Below are positions 16,342-25,800 of a stretch of 64,000 bases of DNA, one piece after another. The stretch comes from Profundicola chukchiensis (GTDB lineage: Bacteria > Bacteroidota > Bacteroidia > Flavobacteriales > Weeksellaceae): assembly GCF_029664245.1 (NCBI RefSeq), contig NZ_JANAIE010000004.1, positions 1-64,000 of the forward strand. Reading direction: 5' to 3'. How positions within the stretch are numbered: position 1 is the first letter of the stretch; the number at the start of each line of letters is the position of its first letter. The notes beneath the pieces were generated by a model. The model ran no database searches. It was not told the DNA's origin and was given only the letters and a program-made list of their open reading frames with translations. A program made the translations under genes and the position numbers.

Positions 16342-16992
16342 TTATTTAACAGGATTAAACTCCTTGAAAATAAACTTCCCAAAATCTGCAACATTTTTAA
16401 AAGCGCTAACATTGATTAACTCAAATCCAGCATTGACTGATTTCTCAATAAATACATCTGTTTTCTCAAAATTGGCAGATTTATCATTTAGCCAAAATTT
16501 CAATGTACCAAGTAGATGTAGCCAAGCTGACTCCGCCATCACTTTCTCAGATGCTTTGTTAATGTCTTTCTGTTTAAAATCAATTTTCTCGATTTCTAAG
16601 TGATTAGCGTATTCTAAAAAGCCTTTTCTCAATCCTTTAAGTTTGCCTAAGTCTTTAAGCGATTGGCTACCAATGCTGTGTTGAACAAAGCTTCTGTTCA
16701 TTTTTAAATTCTCAAAAAATGTATAATAGAAACTTAGAATTTTATCTTTGGCTGGATAAAGTTCATAATCTTCTGAAGACTGTAAAGTTTCTAAAGTCGC
16801 CTCGAAAAGAGCATCGTAGAAGTAGTTTTCAATGGTTTCCAAATTACTGAAATAATTATAAAACTCAGCTTCATCTAGCTGGTGTGCTTGGCTAAATGCA
16901 TAAACATTTTTGGGTTGTTTATCATTTAAAACATCGTCTATGTACCAAGTTAAAATTTGATTTTTATCTATTGTATTGTCTTGTGGATTCAT
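16342..16992 (-). CDS. TetR-like transcriptional regulator
   Basis: 216 residues, all helical in character. Residues about 5-55 (ILTWYIDDVLN through EAEFYNYFSNLETIENYFYD) look like a divergent TetR helix-turn-helix, where 'EFYNYFSNLETIENYF' resembles the 'YYHFxSKExL' recognition helix. The rest fits a TetR C-terminal ligand-binding domain. As first gene of the AarF-SDR operon it probably regulates that operon; this is inferred from position. No operator was found in the short upstream region. Confidence 0.7.
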   Translation of the reverse strand: MNPQDNTIDKNQILTWYIDDVLNDKQPKNVYAFSQAHQLDEAEFYNYFSNLETIENYFYDALFEATLETLQSSEDYELYPAKDKILSFYYTFFENLKMNRSFVQHSIGSQSLKDLGKLKGLRKGFLEYANHLEIEKIDFKQKDINKASEKVMAESAWLHLLGTLKFWLNDKSANFEKTDVFIEKSVNAGFELINVSAFKNVADFGKFIFKEFNPVK

Positions 16993-17140
16993 GTAAAATT
17001 CTTTGTTTGAATAGGTTCAACTTTAGTGCCAAGAGATTAGGAAATTATCAATTTGAGGAATGTTGTCTTAGTTAAAAATGTATAAATAAACTTAAAAATG
17101 ATTAATTTTTTAAAAATTGATAAAAAATGGATATAAAAAA

Positions 17141-17162
17141 ACCGAGCCGTTTGCTGCTCGGT
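17141..17162 (-). terminator. Hairpin terminator after the porin gene
   Basis: A 7-bp stem, accgagc (17141-17147) with gctcggt (17156-17162), and an 8-base loop. On the minus strand it is followed by a run of T (the A-run at 17134-17140 on +), as expected for the gene ending at 17191. Confidence 0.8.
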
Positions 17163-17190
17163 ATGTATTAAAATATTTTAAATGTAGAAA

Positions 17191-18210
17191 TTAGAACATA
17201 AACACTAATTCCACACTTAATTTGTCTGAATCCATTTCTTCATTTTCTTGGAAGAAAACTAATTGATTATTCGTAAAATACCATTCATAATCTACACGTA
17301 GTATAGATTGAAAAGGAAGATTGCTTAAACCAAATCCAAGACCTAAACTTAATCTTTGTACATCAAAGTTACCTTCGTTTCGGTTTTGGTCCATAAAATC
17401 ATAACGTGCAGCTGGTATAATATGTTTTACGATGTTTTTTTCATCTAATGCAAAAGCATAGCCACCTTGAATATAGGCAGAAAGCAAATCGTAATCATTG
17501 GTTTTGTCTTCCCTCATCATAACTTCAGATTCAACTTTCCATTTTTCTTTACCATATCTAAGGTCAGCTCCATACATTAAGTAATGTTGAAATTCATCTG
17601 GAACATCAGTCAATCTATAATTATCATATACCTTAAAGCTAGATCGCCATCCTTGCATTTTACCTAAAGTTAAACGTCCTGCATAGGATTGTTTACTAGA
17701 CCATTTTGAATTATTGGTGGAGTTACCATTAAACACTGCTAACTCTAGTTTTGTTGGGATTGGTAATTGCTTAGCATTGTAGGTAGCCATTAAACCAATA
17801 TCGCGCGAACTCACAAAGTATTTTCCTAAGAAAGCTCGATTGGCAAACATCATTGTTCCAGGATCGGTGATGTAACTATTGAATAGAGGTAAGCTAAACT
17901 GTCCGACTTTCAAGCTTAAATTCTCAGTAGCATCATAAGCACCATAAGCATCCAATACTTTGAATTCGCCTTCATCACTTAGCTCAACCTTGGCTTTATA
18001 ATGTAATTTGGGCTTAATGTCACCTTCGATTTCTAGTCTTGAGTTTCGAATTACAAATCTAGAAGTGTTAACGTCTGTTGCCCATTCATATTTACTTTTT
18101 AAAACACCACCAAATTTAAAATTTGGATATCGTATGGAGTCGTTTTCTTGTGCTAGCACACAGGTGCTTAAGGTGATAAAAATTAGGGCGCTAAACAGAT
18201 GTTTTCTCAT
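17191..18210 (-). CDS. OprO/OprP-type outer-membrane porin
   Basis: 339 residues. After a signal peptide (about 1-20) the sequence alternates charged and aromatic residues as in a beta-barrel: SRFVIRNSRLEIEGDIKP, YKAKVELSDEG, LSLKVGQFSLPLFNSYI, and a final strand KLSVELVFMF ending in Phe. RNSRLEIEG, the 'GQF.LP' turn and 'SSRDIGLMA' are typical of the phosphate-selective porin O/P family. The real solute is unknown. It stands alone between the regulator operon and the acyltransferase. Confidence 0.8.
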   Translation of the reverse strand: MRKHLFSALIFITLSTCVLAQENDSIRYPNFKFGGVLKSKYEWATDVNTSRFVIRNSRLEIEGDIKPKLHYKAKVELSDEGEFKVLDAYGAYDATENLSLKVGQFSLPLFNSYITDPGTMMFANRAFLGKYFVSSRDIGLMATYNAKQLPIPTKLELAVFNGNSTNNSKWSSKQSYAGRLTLGKMQGWRSSFKVYDNYRLTDVPDEFQHYLMYGADLRYGKEKWKVESEVMMREDKTNDYDLLSAYIQGGYAFALDEKNIVKHIIPAARYDFMDQNRNEGNFDVQRLSLGLGFGLSNLPFQSILRVDYEWYFTNNQLVFFQENEEMDSDKLSVELVFMF

Positions 18211-18262
18211 ATAATTTAATTAAAGTAGAAAGTTCAGCTCACTTGGTTTAAATTAGATCTTC

Positions 18263-19084
18263 TTAATAGAAAGTCCTTGGTTTTTTCTTAACGGCTTCTC
18301 TTTCTTTTTCTTCTTGTTCTTCGGTTAATGGAGCCACCTTTATGAACTTTTCTGATTGTTCAATGGCATCCATGATTTTTGCAATTAAATCGTTTTTATT
18401 TTCGTTTTCGTAATCGATTTCTAAAGGCGCTTTGAAACGCATACTTTGCTCAACACCAGTCTTTTTAATAACTAATCCTTTTTTATCAAAAGAACGTCTG
18501 AAACCATCAATAACAACTGGAATCACGATAGGTTTAGTTTCAAGAATAAGATGTGCTGTACCTCTTCGGCCTGGAGCAAAAGCTTTGGTTGTACCTTGTG
18601 GGAAAGTAATTACCCATCCGTGGTCTAGAGCTTTTTTAATATTATCGATTTCACTTAAGTCAACTCGACGTTGAACGTTTTTACCGTTTGCTCTCCAAGT
18701 TCGTTTAACTGTAATCGCGCCTGTATAAGCAAAAATCTTAGTCAATAAACCTTTGTTCATTGTTTCCTTGGCGGCAACATAATACATGTCGACAACAGGA
18801 TTCAATAAATAAACGGGATTATTAATAGAGTTTTCGAAACCATTCTGTACACTACAAAAAACATGGTACATGGCAAAAACATCAGCAAAATAGGTTTGAT
18901 GATTCGAAACAAATAAAACATTGGTCTTAGGAAGATCTTTTAAATGCTCTGTTCCAGAAATCTTAAGTTTATTAAAGCCATTATACCTACGATAAGATAT
19001 AATACCAAAAATAAATATCAAATAACGCTTGATAAAGTACCAATGCCCGAATGCATCATAAAAAATTGTCTTCTTTTTTGCCAA
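18263..19084 (-). CDS. 1-acylglycerol-3-phosphate acyltransferase-like protein
   Basis: 273 residues of the PlsC fold, which moves an acyl group to a lysophospholipid at the inner membrane. The first motif reads NHQTYFAD, an H-x5-D spacing rather than the usual H-x4-D. The third motif reads FPQGTTKAFAPGRRG, where the common FPEGTRS has Glu in place of Gln. Both differences may define a subfamily; I recall similar 'HQTYFAD' proteins in other flavobacteria. The C-terminus is Lys/Glu-rich. It is 22 bases downstream of the Nudix gene on the same strand. Confidence 0.85.
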   Translation of the reverse strand: MAKKKTIFYDAFGHWYFIKRYLIFIFGIISYRRYNGFNKLKISGTEHLKDLPKTNVLFVSNHQTYFADVFAMYHVFCSVQNGFENSINNPVYLLNPVVDMYYVAAKETMNKGLLTKIFAYTGAITVKRTWRANGKNVQRRVDLSEIDNIKKALDHGWVITFPQGTTKAFAPGRRGTAHLILETKPIVIPVVIDGFRRSFDKKGLVIKKTGVEQSMRFKAPLEIDYENENKNDLIAKIMDAIEQSEKFIKVAPLTEEQEEKEREAVKKKPRTFY

Positions 19085-19105
19085 AATTCTTTTGTATTGG
19101 TAAGC

Positions 19106-19747
19106 TTACAAATGTAGGGAATTTCTACTAAATTGGTAGAACTCATTCAGCATCATTGCTGTGGCGCCCCAAATATTTATATCATGATTAATGCTAAATG
19201 CAGGTACTTGATAGTTAGCTCCATCATGATCCAAAACTAAATTAGTTTTCTGTGGATTGGTTATAAAACTATGAAAATCAATAGGAATGATCTTTCTTAC
19301 TTCATAGTCGCAAGGCACAAAATTAGGTTCTTGGTGATAGAGTCCAACATATGGATACACCAAAAAGTTGCTTGGTGGAATAAATAATTCTGTTAACTCT
19401 CCTAAGATTTCGATACCATTAGGTTCAGCATTGATTTCCTCGTAGGACTCTCTAATTGCTGTTTGAGCCAAATTAGCATCTTCTTTTTCTACTTTTCCAC
19501 CCGGGAAACCTATTTGATTGGAGTGAACACCTTTGTAGGTATTTCTATGAATCACAGGGAACTTCAGAACTCCGTCTTCTTGATATAATAAAATTAAAAC
19601 AGAGGCAATGCGTGGTTTTTTTAAATCAAACCTACCATTATCCACCATGTGCTGTCGATCGGGTGGAGCCATTTCATATTGAGCTTTCCAACCAGGAATC
19701 TGGTTAAAGTCAAGCTGTTCTCTTAAAGTTTCAAAAGTGATTTTCAT
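19106..19747 (-). CDS. Nudix hydrolase, CoA-pyrophosphatase type
   Basis: 213 residues. The Nudix box is seen at GFPGGKVEKED...AIRESYEEIN, with Gly-Gly and the REx2EE metal-binding helix, embedded in the family pattern 'VLILLYQEDGVLKFPVIHRN' and 'HSNQIGFPGGK'. NudL/YeaB-type enzymes cut coenzyme A to phosphopantetheine and 3',5'-ADP; this role is known for the family and only inferred here. Followed by the acyltransferase on the same strand. Confidence 0.87.
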   Translation of the reverse strand: MKITFETLREQLDFNQIPGWKAQYEMAPPDRQHMVDNGRFDLKKPRIASVLILLYQEDGVLKFPVIHRNTYKGVHSNQIGFPGGKVEKEDANLAQTAIRESYEEINAEPNGIEILGELTELFIPPSNFLVYPYVGLYHQEPNFVPCDYEVRKIIPIDFHSFITNPQKTNLVLDHDGANYQVPAFSINHDINIWGATAMMLNEFYQFSRNSLHL

Positions 19748-19790
19748 CCGCTGGAATTCCTTGTAAAATTAACGAATTTTATGCCGAAAA

Positions 19791-19817
19791 AAAACCGGAA
19801 ATATCATTTCCGGTTTT
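19791..19817. terminator. Hairpin terminator after the S8 protease gene
   Basis: A perfect 12-bp stem, aaaaccggaaat (19791-19802) with atttccggtttt (19806-19817), and loop atc. Placed 24 bases past the S8 protease stop; the A-run on the left gives the T-run on the minus strand. Confidence 0.85.
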
Positions 19818-19840
19818 AAATTTTATGCTTAATAAATTAA

Positions 19841-21469
19841 TTATTTTTTAGCATAGGTTTCAGCCATTTTTAATGCTTTTAATGCATCAACTACTTTAGC
19901 GTTGATAGACATTCCCTCTAAAGCTGGGTGCGCATTTCCTGATTCAATCAAGATGGTGCGTAACTCAGAAGCAGTTAGTCTTGGATAGTAACTCCAAACT
20001 AAAGCAGCAACACCAGCAACTGCAGGAGCAGCCATACTAGTACCTTGAGCCCAATCATAAGTGTTTTTAGGAACTGTAGAGTAGATTTCTACACCAGGCC
20101 CGAAAATATCAACTTGTTTTTTACCAAAGTTAGAGAAACTCGCTTTGATTTTATCGTTATATCTAGAGCTTGCTCCAACAGTTAACCAAGAGTTACTCCA
20201 CTCTTTACCATCTCTATAGTTGGTAGGGAAGTTAGACTCAACGTCGATATCTTTGTTGTCGTTTCCGGCAGCGTGTACCATTAAAACTCCTTTGTCTGTT
20301 GCATATTTAATAGCGTCCCAAACTAATTCTTTTTCTGGAGAATAAGCTTTACCAAAACTCATGTTTAAGATTTTTGCACCATTATCAACTGCATATCTAA
20401 TAGAGTTAGCAATATCCTTATCTCTCTCGTCTCCATCTGGAACTGATCTTACAGCCATGATCTGAACGTTTCTAGCAACACCATCGATACCTAATCCGTT
20501 TCCGTATTCAGCACCAATAATACCAGCTACGTGTGAACCGTGGAATGAATCTGGACCATCAACGTCAGCATTTCCGTAGTATTTCTCTGTTTTGTCTTCG
20601 TAGTTATCACCTACAATATGTCTTGAATCAAAATCTACATTATAGTGGTGATTCATTTGACCTTTGTAGTACTTCAAAGCTTTGTCATCTTTCAATTGCT
20701 CTTGTAAGTCAGCTAACATTTGAGCTGGAGTTTGTCCGAAAACTTCTCCTGCTTTTTCTGTTCCAGCTGCCATCATAAAGCTGTTTTTAAGAGCCATTAC
20801 TTGCTCGTTGCTAGAGTTGAAAGCCTTAAGATCGTTTACAGTAATTTCTTTGTCAGCTCCATACTCATCAGAAAATGCTTGGAACATGTTCAACATGCCC
20901 TCGATTTGCATTTCATAATTAGCAACCGTTGCTTTGGCCTTAGCTAAGGCTTCTTCAACTTCGATTTTCATCATTTTGTACTCCTCGTATTTCTTAGGGT
21001 ACTTTTTCTTATTAGTTTCGTTGGTGAATTCGTCTGGAGTTTCAAACATATCCATACCTTTCTTTACCAAACGAGTTACTTCTAATTGATCTTCGTTTAC
21101 GTGTGAACCATTAGCACCACCGATGAAGTTCCATCCGTGTATGTCGTCGATGTATCCGTTTTTGTCGTCGTCAATTCCGTTGCCTGGAATCTCATCTTTG
21201 TTAGTCCAAAGAACATTTTTTAAATCCTCGTGTGTGATTTCAACACCACTATCAATTACAGCTACAATTACAGGACTAGGCTTTAAACCTTTGCTTTCTG
21301 CATATTCGTAAGCTGCTGTACTTGCTGTACCATAAATACTATCTGTTGCAAAGTTGGCGTGGAACCAATTTCTTTTTGCTAATTCCTCGTCACTAGGTTT
21401 TTCTACTTCTTGTGCATGAGCAAAGAAGAAGGCACCTACCATTGCGAGTGATAATGTAATTTTCTTCAT
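19841..21469 (-). CDS. Secreted subtilisin-family (S8) serine protease with large insertion
   Basis: 542 residues. A signal peptide (1-20, ending HAQ) is followed by the catalytic triad: Asp73 (VIDSGVE), His310 (HGSHVAGI) and Ser478 (GTSMAAPAVAG), with Asn403 (AAGND) as the oxyanion residue. Asp to His is normally about 30-60 residues in this family but is 237 here. The insertion (about 120-300) is rich in Glu, Lys and Met and looks helical or coiled-coil. There is no T9SS tail, so it is probably periplasmic or released by another route. It lies 3 bases after wbqC, probably in the same transcript. Confidence 0.9.
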   Translation of the reverse strand: MKKITLSLAMVGAFFFAHAQEVEKPSDEELAKRNWFHANFATDSIYGTASTAAYEYAESKGLKPSPVIVAVIDSGVEITHEDLKNVLWTNKDEIPGNGIDDDKNGYIDDIHGWNFIGGANGSHVNEDQLEVTRLVKKGMDMFETPDEFTNETNKKKYPKKYEEYKMMKIEVEEALAKAKATVANYEMQIEGMLNMFQAFSDEYGADKEITVNDLKAFNSSNEQVMALKNSFMMAAGTEKAGEVFGQTPAQMLADLQEQLKDDKALKYYKGQMNHHYNVDFDSRHIVGDNYEDKTEKYYGNADVDGPDSFHGSHVAGIIGAEYGNGLGIDGVARNVQIMAVRSVPDGDERDKDIANSIRYAVDNGAKILNMSFGKAYSPEKELVWDAIKYATDKGVLMVHAAGNDNKDIDVESNFPTNYRDGKEWSNSWLTVGASSRYNDKIKASFSNFGKKQVDIFGPGVEIYSTVPKNTYDWAQGTSMAAPAVAGVAALVWSYYPRLTASELRTILIESGNAHPALEGMSINAKVVDALKALKMAETYAKK

Positions 21470-21472
21470 ATC

Positions 21473-22072
21473 TTAAATTAAATTGTTTAAATAAATTTTG
21501 GACTGTGGTCCTTCGTTACAGATTAAATCTATGATGCTTAAATTAGGTATAAATTCCATTTTTTCTTCAAATACTTGAGGATAAGCTGGATTTTTGAATG
21601 CATTTGATTTCGCATTATAAGCATCTCTATAATCCTTGTTATAGTCTGTTGAGTAGGCTTCTGTGGTACTCAATTTCTTATCCACCTGCAGTATTGTCAA
21701 AAGTCGTTCCATTATTAGACAATTAAGGTCAAATAAATAGGTGGGACGCGATTCTAATATGGCTGCAAAATGATGTTCGTAGAACTCAAAGTAAGGCGAT
21801 CTACGATATGCTGCTTCAAAGGATTTAAAATGTTCTTTGGGCCAATCTTCTGCGTAAGAAATCTTAATATCCTTGATTTTTCTTGTAGCGTTATTTTTTT
21901 GCGTTGGAATATTCAGCATCTGCTTTCCGTTGGCGCTGAGGATATAACAACGGTTTCTATAAGACTGTTTTTGCATGTTTTCAAAACCATCGATCATGGG
22001 AGACTCTTCTTTCATAAAGTCCGCCATGTACTCAATAGGAGGGAAGTAATATGCAGTAAAAACTGAACTCAT
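21473..22072 (-). CDS. WbqC-family protein
   Basis: 199 residues. The opening YYFPPIEYM and the block SYRNRCYILSANGKQMLNIP followed by DWPKEHFKSFEAAYRRSPYFEFYE are typical of the WbqC-like family, found near surface-polysaccharide genes in other bacteria and commonly after lepB in flavobacteria. The reaction is not established. It lies 33 bases after lepB and 3 bases before the S8 protease. Confidence 0.85.
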   Translation of the reverse strand: MSSVFTAYYFPPIEYMADFMKEESPMIDGFENMQKQSYRNRCYILSANGKQMLNIPTQKNNATRKIKDIKISYAEDWPKEHFKSFEAAYRRSPYFEFYEHHFAAILESRPTYLFDLNCLIMERLLTILQVDKKLSTTEAYSTDYNKDYRDAYNAKSNAFKNPAYPQVFEEKMEFIPNLSIIDLICNEGPQSKIYLNNLI

Positions 22073-22105
22073 AGTTTTTAATTTTTAAATCTTTTTAAAA
22101 TTGAT

Positions 22106-23614
22106 TTAGTCTTTCTTTTTCTTGAAAATAAACTCCCATCCAAAGAAAACAGCTAATAGAATTCCACCAATCCATAAATAACTTGTCTTATTTGGATTGT
22201 CGTTATTAGGAATAGTAAACCAACGATCCCATTGCCATCCGCTCTTAGGTTCGAATCCAAAAGCTTGGTTTAAGTTTGCCCATAAAAAGATAGGTTTACC
22301 AATGATGTGATCCTCTGGAGTGAATCCGAAGAATCTAGAATCTAAAGAGTTATGGCGATTGTCTCCAATCATAAAGTAGTAATCTTGTTCAAAAGTATAG
22401 TCAGAAACTTCTTTTCCATCTAATTGTAAAACGCCATCTCTTAATTCAAGGTTTTTACCTTCATATTTCTTAATAACATCGATGTATTTAACTAAATTCT
22501 CAATGTCTTTTACATTCACAGTCATTCCTTTAGCTGGAATAGTTAGTGGACCATAATTGTCAACATTCCATTTTTCGCCTTTAGGGAAAATATTTGGACT
22601 AGGCGCATCTGCTGGTTGAACAATCCAAGTAGATTGAATCGCATTAGGAAGAGCTTTTAATTGATTGAACATATCATCGGTTACACCATAGAAATCATAT
22701 TGATATCCACCCTCAAAGGCTGAAACACGATAATCAGTTTCTACTAAACCATAAGTTTCCACTAGGAATTTTGGACTTAATTGAGTACTAAATTGTAGCG
22801 AAGCTGAATGTTGTAATAAGGCGTCTTTCTTTGGTTCGAATTTTTCATTATTAACAAATAAAACTCCTTCGCGCATTTCGATTACATCACCCGGCTCTCC
22901 TACGCAACGCTTAACATAGTTGTCTTTGCGGTCGATAGGTTTATAAATTGAGTCTGTAGGGAAATTAAATACAACAATATCATTCTTCTTAACCTTAGCC
23001 CATCCTGGAATTCTTGTATAAGGTAGTTGTAGTTTTTCTACGAATAAATTTCTTGAGAATAAATCAGAAAAAGGAACAGAAACAGGCGTGTTTGGAAGTC
23101 TAGTACCATATACATTCTTACTTACAAATAGCGCATCACCAATCTTCATGGTGTTTTCCATAGATCCTGTTGGAATAATCATGGGTTGAACAAAGTAGGT
23201 ATGAACTATAGTAGCCAAAACTACCGCGAATAATAAGGCAGAAATAATGGTTTCTTTTCTCTCCTCAGGACCCGTATATTCTGGTTTTTCAACGTAATTT
23301 AGATAATAGATATAGAATCCAAGGGTAACAATTACTAAAATAGCATCGCCGATTCCTCTCTTGCCATAGCTACGAATGAAATCTACCCACATCACCATTA
23401 TCATAATAGGGGAGATAATAGGTAAGAATAGTAAAATCACCCACCATTTAGGTCTTTTCATGATGTCGAGCATCACAACGGCATTATAAACCGGGATAGC
23501 AGCCTCCCATGCTTTTCTTCCTGCTTTTATGTATAGTTGCCAAGTTCCGGCAAAATGTATGACTTGAACGATTAAAAAGAAAATTAACCAATCAGACCAA
23601 GTACTTAACCACAT
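22106..23614 (-). CDS. lepB: Signal peptidase I, long Bacteroidota type
   Basis: 502 residues. The first 110 carry membrane segments (about 8-24, 58-78, 88-106) of a DUF5684-like region. After a further segment (122-141) the catalytic part begins, with Ser151 in PTGSMENTM and Lys235 in DNYVKRCVGEPGD. GDNRHNSLDSRFFG near 420 is the conserved signal peptidase box E. It removes signal peptides at the outer face of the inner membrane. The long form with a large insert between boxes D and E is usual for this phylum. Member of the dapB-lepB-wbqC run. Confidence 0.93.
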   Translation of the reverse strand: MWLSTWSDWLIFFLIVQVIHFAGTWQLYIKAGRKAWEAAIPVYNAVVMLDIMKRPKWWVILLFLPIISPIMIMVMWVDFIRSYGKRGIGDAILVIVTLGFYIYYLNYVEKPEYTGPEERKETIISALLFAVVLATIVHTYFVQPMIIPTGSMENTMKIGDALFVSKNVYGTRLPNTPVSVPFSDLFSRNLFVEKLQLPYTRIPGWAKVKKNDIVVFNFPTDSIYKPIDRKDNYVKRCVGEPGDVIEMREGVLFVNNEKFEPKKDALLQHSASLQFSTQLSPKFLVETYGLVETDYRVSAFEGGYQYDFYGVTDDMFNQLKALPNAIQSTWIVQPADAPSPNIFPKGEKWNVDNYGPLTIPAKGMTVNVKDIENLVKYIDVIKKYEGKNLELRDGVLQLDGKEVSDYTFEQDYYFMIGDNRHNSLDSRFFGFTPEDHIIGKPIFLWANLNQAFGFEPKSGWQWDRWFTIPNNDNPNKTSYLWIGGILLAVFFGWEFIFKKKKD

Positions 23615-23656
23615 ATATTCTAATTTTAATTATTGGTAGTGAAATTTAGATGTTTG

Positions 23657-24364
23657 TTACATTCCCAAAACATCCTTCATTGTAAAGACCCCTTTTTTAT
23701 CGTGAATAAACTCAGCGGCTTTCAAAGCGCCTAAAGCAAATCCTTCTCTAGAAAAGGCGGTATGTTTTAATTCGATAGCATCATGGTAAGACTCATATTT
23801 AATAACGTGTTTACCAGGTACATCATCTATTCTAAACGCATGAATAGGAATGGTTTTATCTTTTTTATCACCGTTTAATTCCCAAAATTCGTAACTGCTT
23901 TCTAGCATGATTTTCTCTGCTAGAGTGATAGCGGTTCCACTTGGTGCATCTAGCTTTTCGGTGTGATGCGTTTCTTCTATCGAAACATCATATAATTTAT
24001 GATCTTTCATCATTCTAGCCGTTTGCTGAGCAATGGCAAAGAATAAATTAACGCCTAATGAGAAATTAGAAGCGTATAAAAAACTTGAATTATAACGATC
24101 AATTTTGTCTTGAATCTCCGGAAGTTTATCTGTCCAACCCGTGGTTCCACATACGGTGGGGATGTTGCTTCTAAGAAGTATATTAATGTTTTTGTAAGCT
24201 GCTTCAGGTTTGGTAAATTCAATCGCTACATCAGGTCGAGCGTCGATTAACATAGAATGAGTTGGTTCCTCATTTGTTTTTAAAACAATGCTGTGTCCTG
24301 CTTTTTCAGCGAGACCTTCAATGGTTTTACCCATTTTTCCGTATCCAATCAGTGCAATTCTCAT
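23657..24364 (-). CDS. dapB: 4-hydroxy-tetrahydrodipicolinate reductase
   Basis: Second committed step of the lysine and diaminopimelate pathway. 235 residues. IALIGYGKMGKTIE is the nucleotide-binding loop, CGTTGWT is a conserved turn, and ETHHTEKLDAPSGTA holds the catalytic His pair and the Lys/substrate loop. It follows DUF5683 by 3 bases and precedes lepB by 42. Confidence 0.94.
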   Translation of the reverse strand: MRIALIGYGKMGKTIEGLAEKAGHSIVLKTNEEPTHSMLIDARPDVAIEFTKPEAAYKNINILLRSNIPTVCGTTGWTDKLPEIQDKIDRYNSSFLYASNFSLGVNLFFAIAQQTARMMKDHKLYDVSIEETHHTEKLDAPSGTAITLAEKIMLESSYEFWELNGDKKDKTIPIHAFRIDDVPGKHVIKYESYHDAIELKHTAFSREGFALGALKAAEFIHDKKGVFTMKDVLGM

Positions 24365-24367
24365 AAT

Positions 24368-24925
24368 CTACTTAAGGTTTAATGTTATAGCCAAACCAAA
24401 ATTGGTTTGACCTGTGCCCGGATCTATAAATGCGGTAGGATCAATGCTTAAATCACGATCACGTCTGATTTCATATAAATGTGCATCAACGGTAGCGTCC
24501 AAGACATTCAGCGCATAGGCAACCACGGTTAATGCAATGGCATAATCTCTATTTCTGCGCATATCATCCTGAATAGCCCCCAATCGATCTTTATCGAAAA
24601 TACCAACATAAGGGTGTTCTTGGCCTTCTAATTCTGCCAGAAACGCATCGCGATAATGATGGTATCTACTATTGTAATGTATTGTTACCCCAACGCCAGT
24701 ACCAATCAATCCCCAAACAATAGGAGCTTTCCAGTACTTCTCGTTGTAAATCTGTCCCATTCCTGGTAAGACAGCAGAGTATAATGAAGCCCTAACCGGA
24801 TTTTTAATAATTAATTCGTTGTTCTCTACTGCAATATCTCCAGTGATTTGAACTGAATCATTGGATACTTTTTGTGCTTGAAGCATCAAGCTAATAAAAA
24901 GGAATATTACAGTGAAGTATCTCAT
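24368..24925 (-). CDS. DUF5683-family membrane protein
   Basis: 185 residues. An N-terminal signal or anchor (about 1-17), then 'ASLYSAVLPGMGQIYNEKYWKAPIVWG', a Gly/Pro-rich turn and membrane segment typical of this family, and a second hydrophobic stretch (about 128-145). Function unknown. It overlaps the parB stop by 4 bases (ATGA) and lies 3 bases before dapB, so it is translated within the same operon. Confidence 0.82.
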   Translation of the reverse strand: MRYFTVIFLFISLMLQAQKVSNDSVQITGDIAVENNELIIKNPVRASLYSAVLPGMGQIYNEKYWKAPIVWGLIGTGVGVTIHYNSRYHHYRDAFLAELEGQEHPYVGIFDKDRLGAIQDDMRRNRDYAIALTVVAYALNVLDATVDAHLYEIRRDRDLSIDPTAFIDPGTGQTNFGLAITLNLK

Positions 24926-25800
24926 TTCAGTAAATCTTTAATTCTTTGAAAATCAGCATCAGAATTAAAGTTTAAAATTACTTTTCCTTTTCCGTTATTG
25001 CTTCTTACGATTTCGACTTTGGTGTCTAATCTATCGGTCCACTCTTTCTGAGATTTCTTAAACTCATTAGGTAGAACCGCTTTTTCTTTAGGTTTGCTTG
25101 GGTTTTTATGCGACTTGATTAATTGCTCTGTTTGTCTAACAGATAAGCTTTTACGAATAATTTGTTCGTAAATCTCTAGTTGTTTATCAATGTCTTCAAC
25201 AGAAATTAAAGCTCTACCATGTCCCATAGAAATCATACCGTCTCTAATACCCGTTTGAACAATAGGATCTAGTTTTAATAAACGCAAATAATTGGTAACC
25301 GTACTTCTGTCTTTCCCAACTCGTTGACTCATTTCCTCTTGTGTTAAGTCAACTTCGTCAATAAGTCTTTGGTAGGTAAGAGCAATTTCAATAGCATCTA
25401 AGTCTTCACGTTGAATGTTTTCAACCAATGCCATTTCCAGCATTTCGCGATCATCTGCTAATCTTACAAAGGCTGGAATTCTCTCTAAACCATTCAGTTG
25501 TGAAGCTCTAAATCTTCTTTCTCCTGAAATTAATTCGAAATTATCTCCAACTTTTCGAACGGTAATAGGTTGAATAACACCCAATTCTTTAATGGAATGT
25601 GCTAACTCTTGTAGTGCTTTTGGGTCAAAATGAGTTCTAGGCTGATTTGGATTTGGAATAATTCTCTCAATTGGAATTTCGATAATATTCCCAACCAATT
25701 CTTTAGCTCCTGTATCTTTTACAGAATTTGCTTTCTCACCACTTTCGCTTAACAAAGCGGATAATCCTCTACCTAATGCTCTTTTCTTCTCCTTTGCCAT
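24922..25800 (-). CDS. parB: Chromosome-partitioning protein ParB
   Basis: 292 residues. KKRALGRGLSALL at the start is the ParA-activating tail. PNPNQPRTHF and GERRFRASQ (box II) form the CTPase/clamp domain. SQRVGKDRSTVTNYLRLL is the helix-turn-helix that reads parS. The C-terminal 60 residues should dimerise. The start overlaps the parA stop by one base. I found no consensus parS (TGTTTCACGTGAAACA) in the window. Confidence 0.95.
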   Translation of the reverse strand: MAKEKKRALGRGLSALLSESGEKANSVKDTGAKELVGNIIEIPIERIIPNPNQPRTHFDPKALQELAHSIKELGVIQPITVRKVGDNFELISGERRFRASQLNGLERIPAFVRLADDREMLEMALVENIQREDLDAIEIALTYQRLIDEVDLTQEEMSQRVGKDRSTVTNYLRLLKLDPIVQTGIRDGMISMGHGRALISVEDIDKQLEIYEQIIRKSLSVRQTEQLIKSHKNPSKPKEKAVLPNEFKKSQKEWTDRLDTKVEIVRSNNGKGKVILNFNSDADFQRIKDLLK

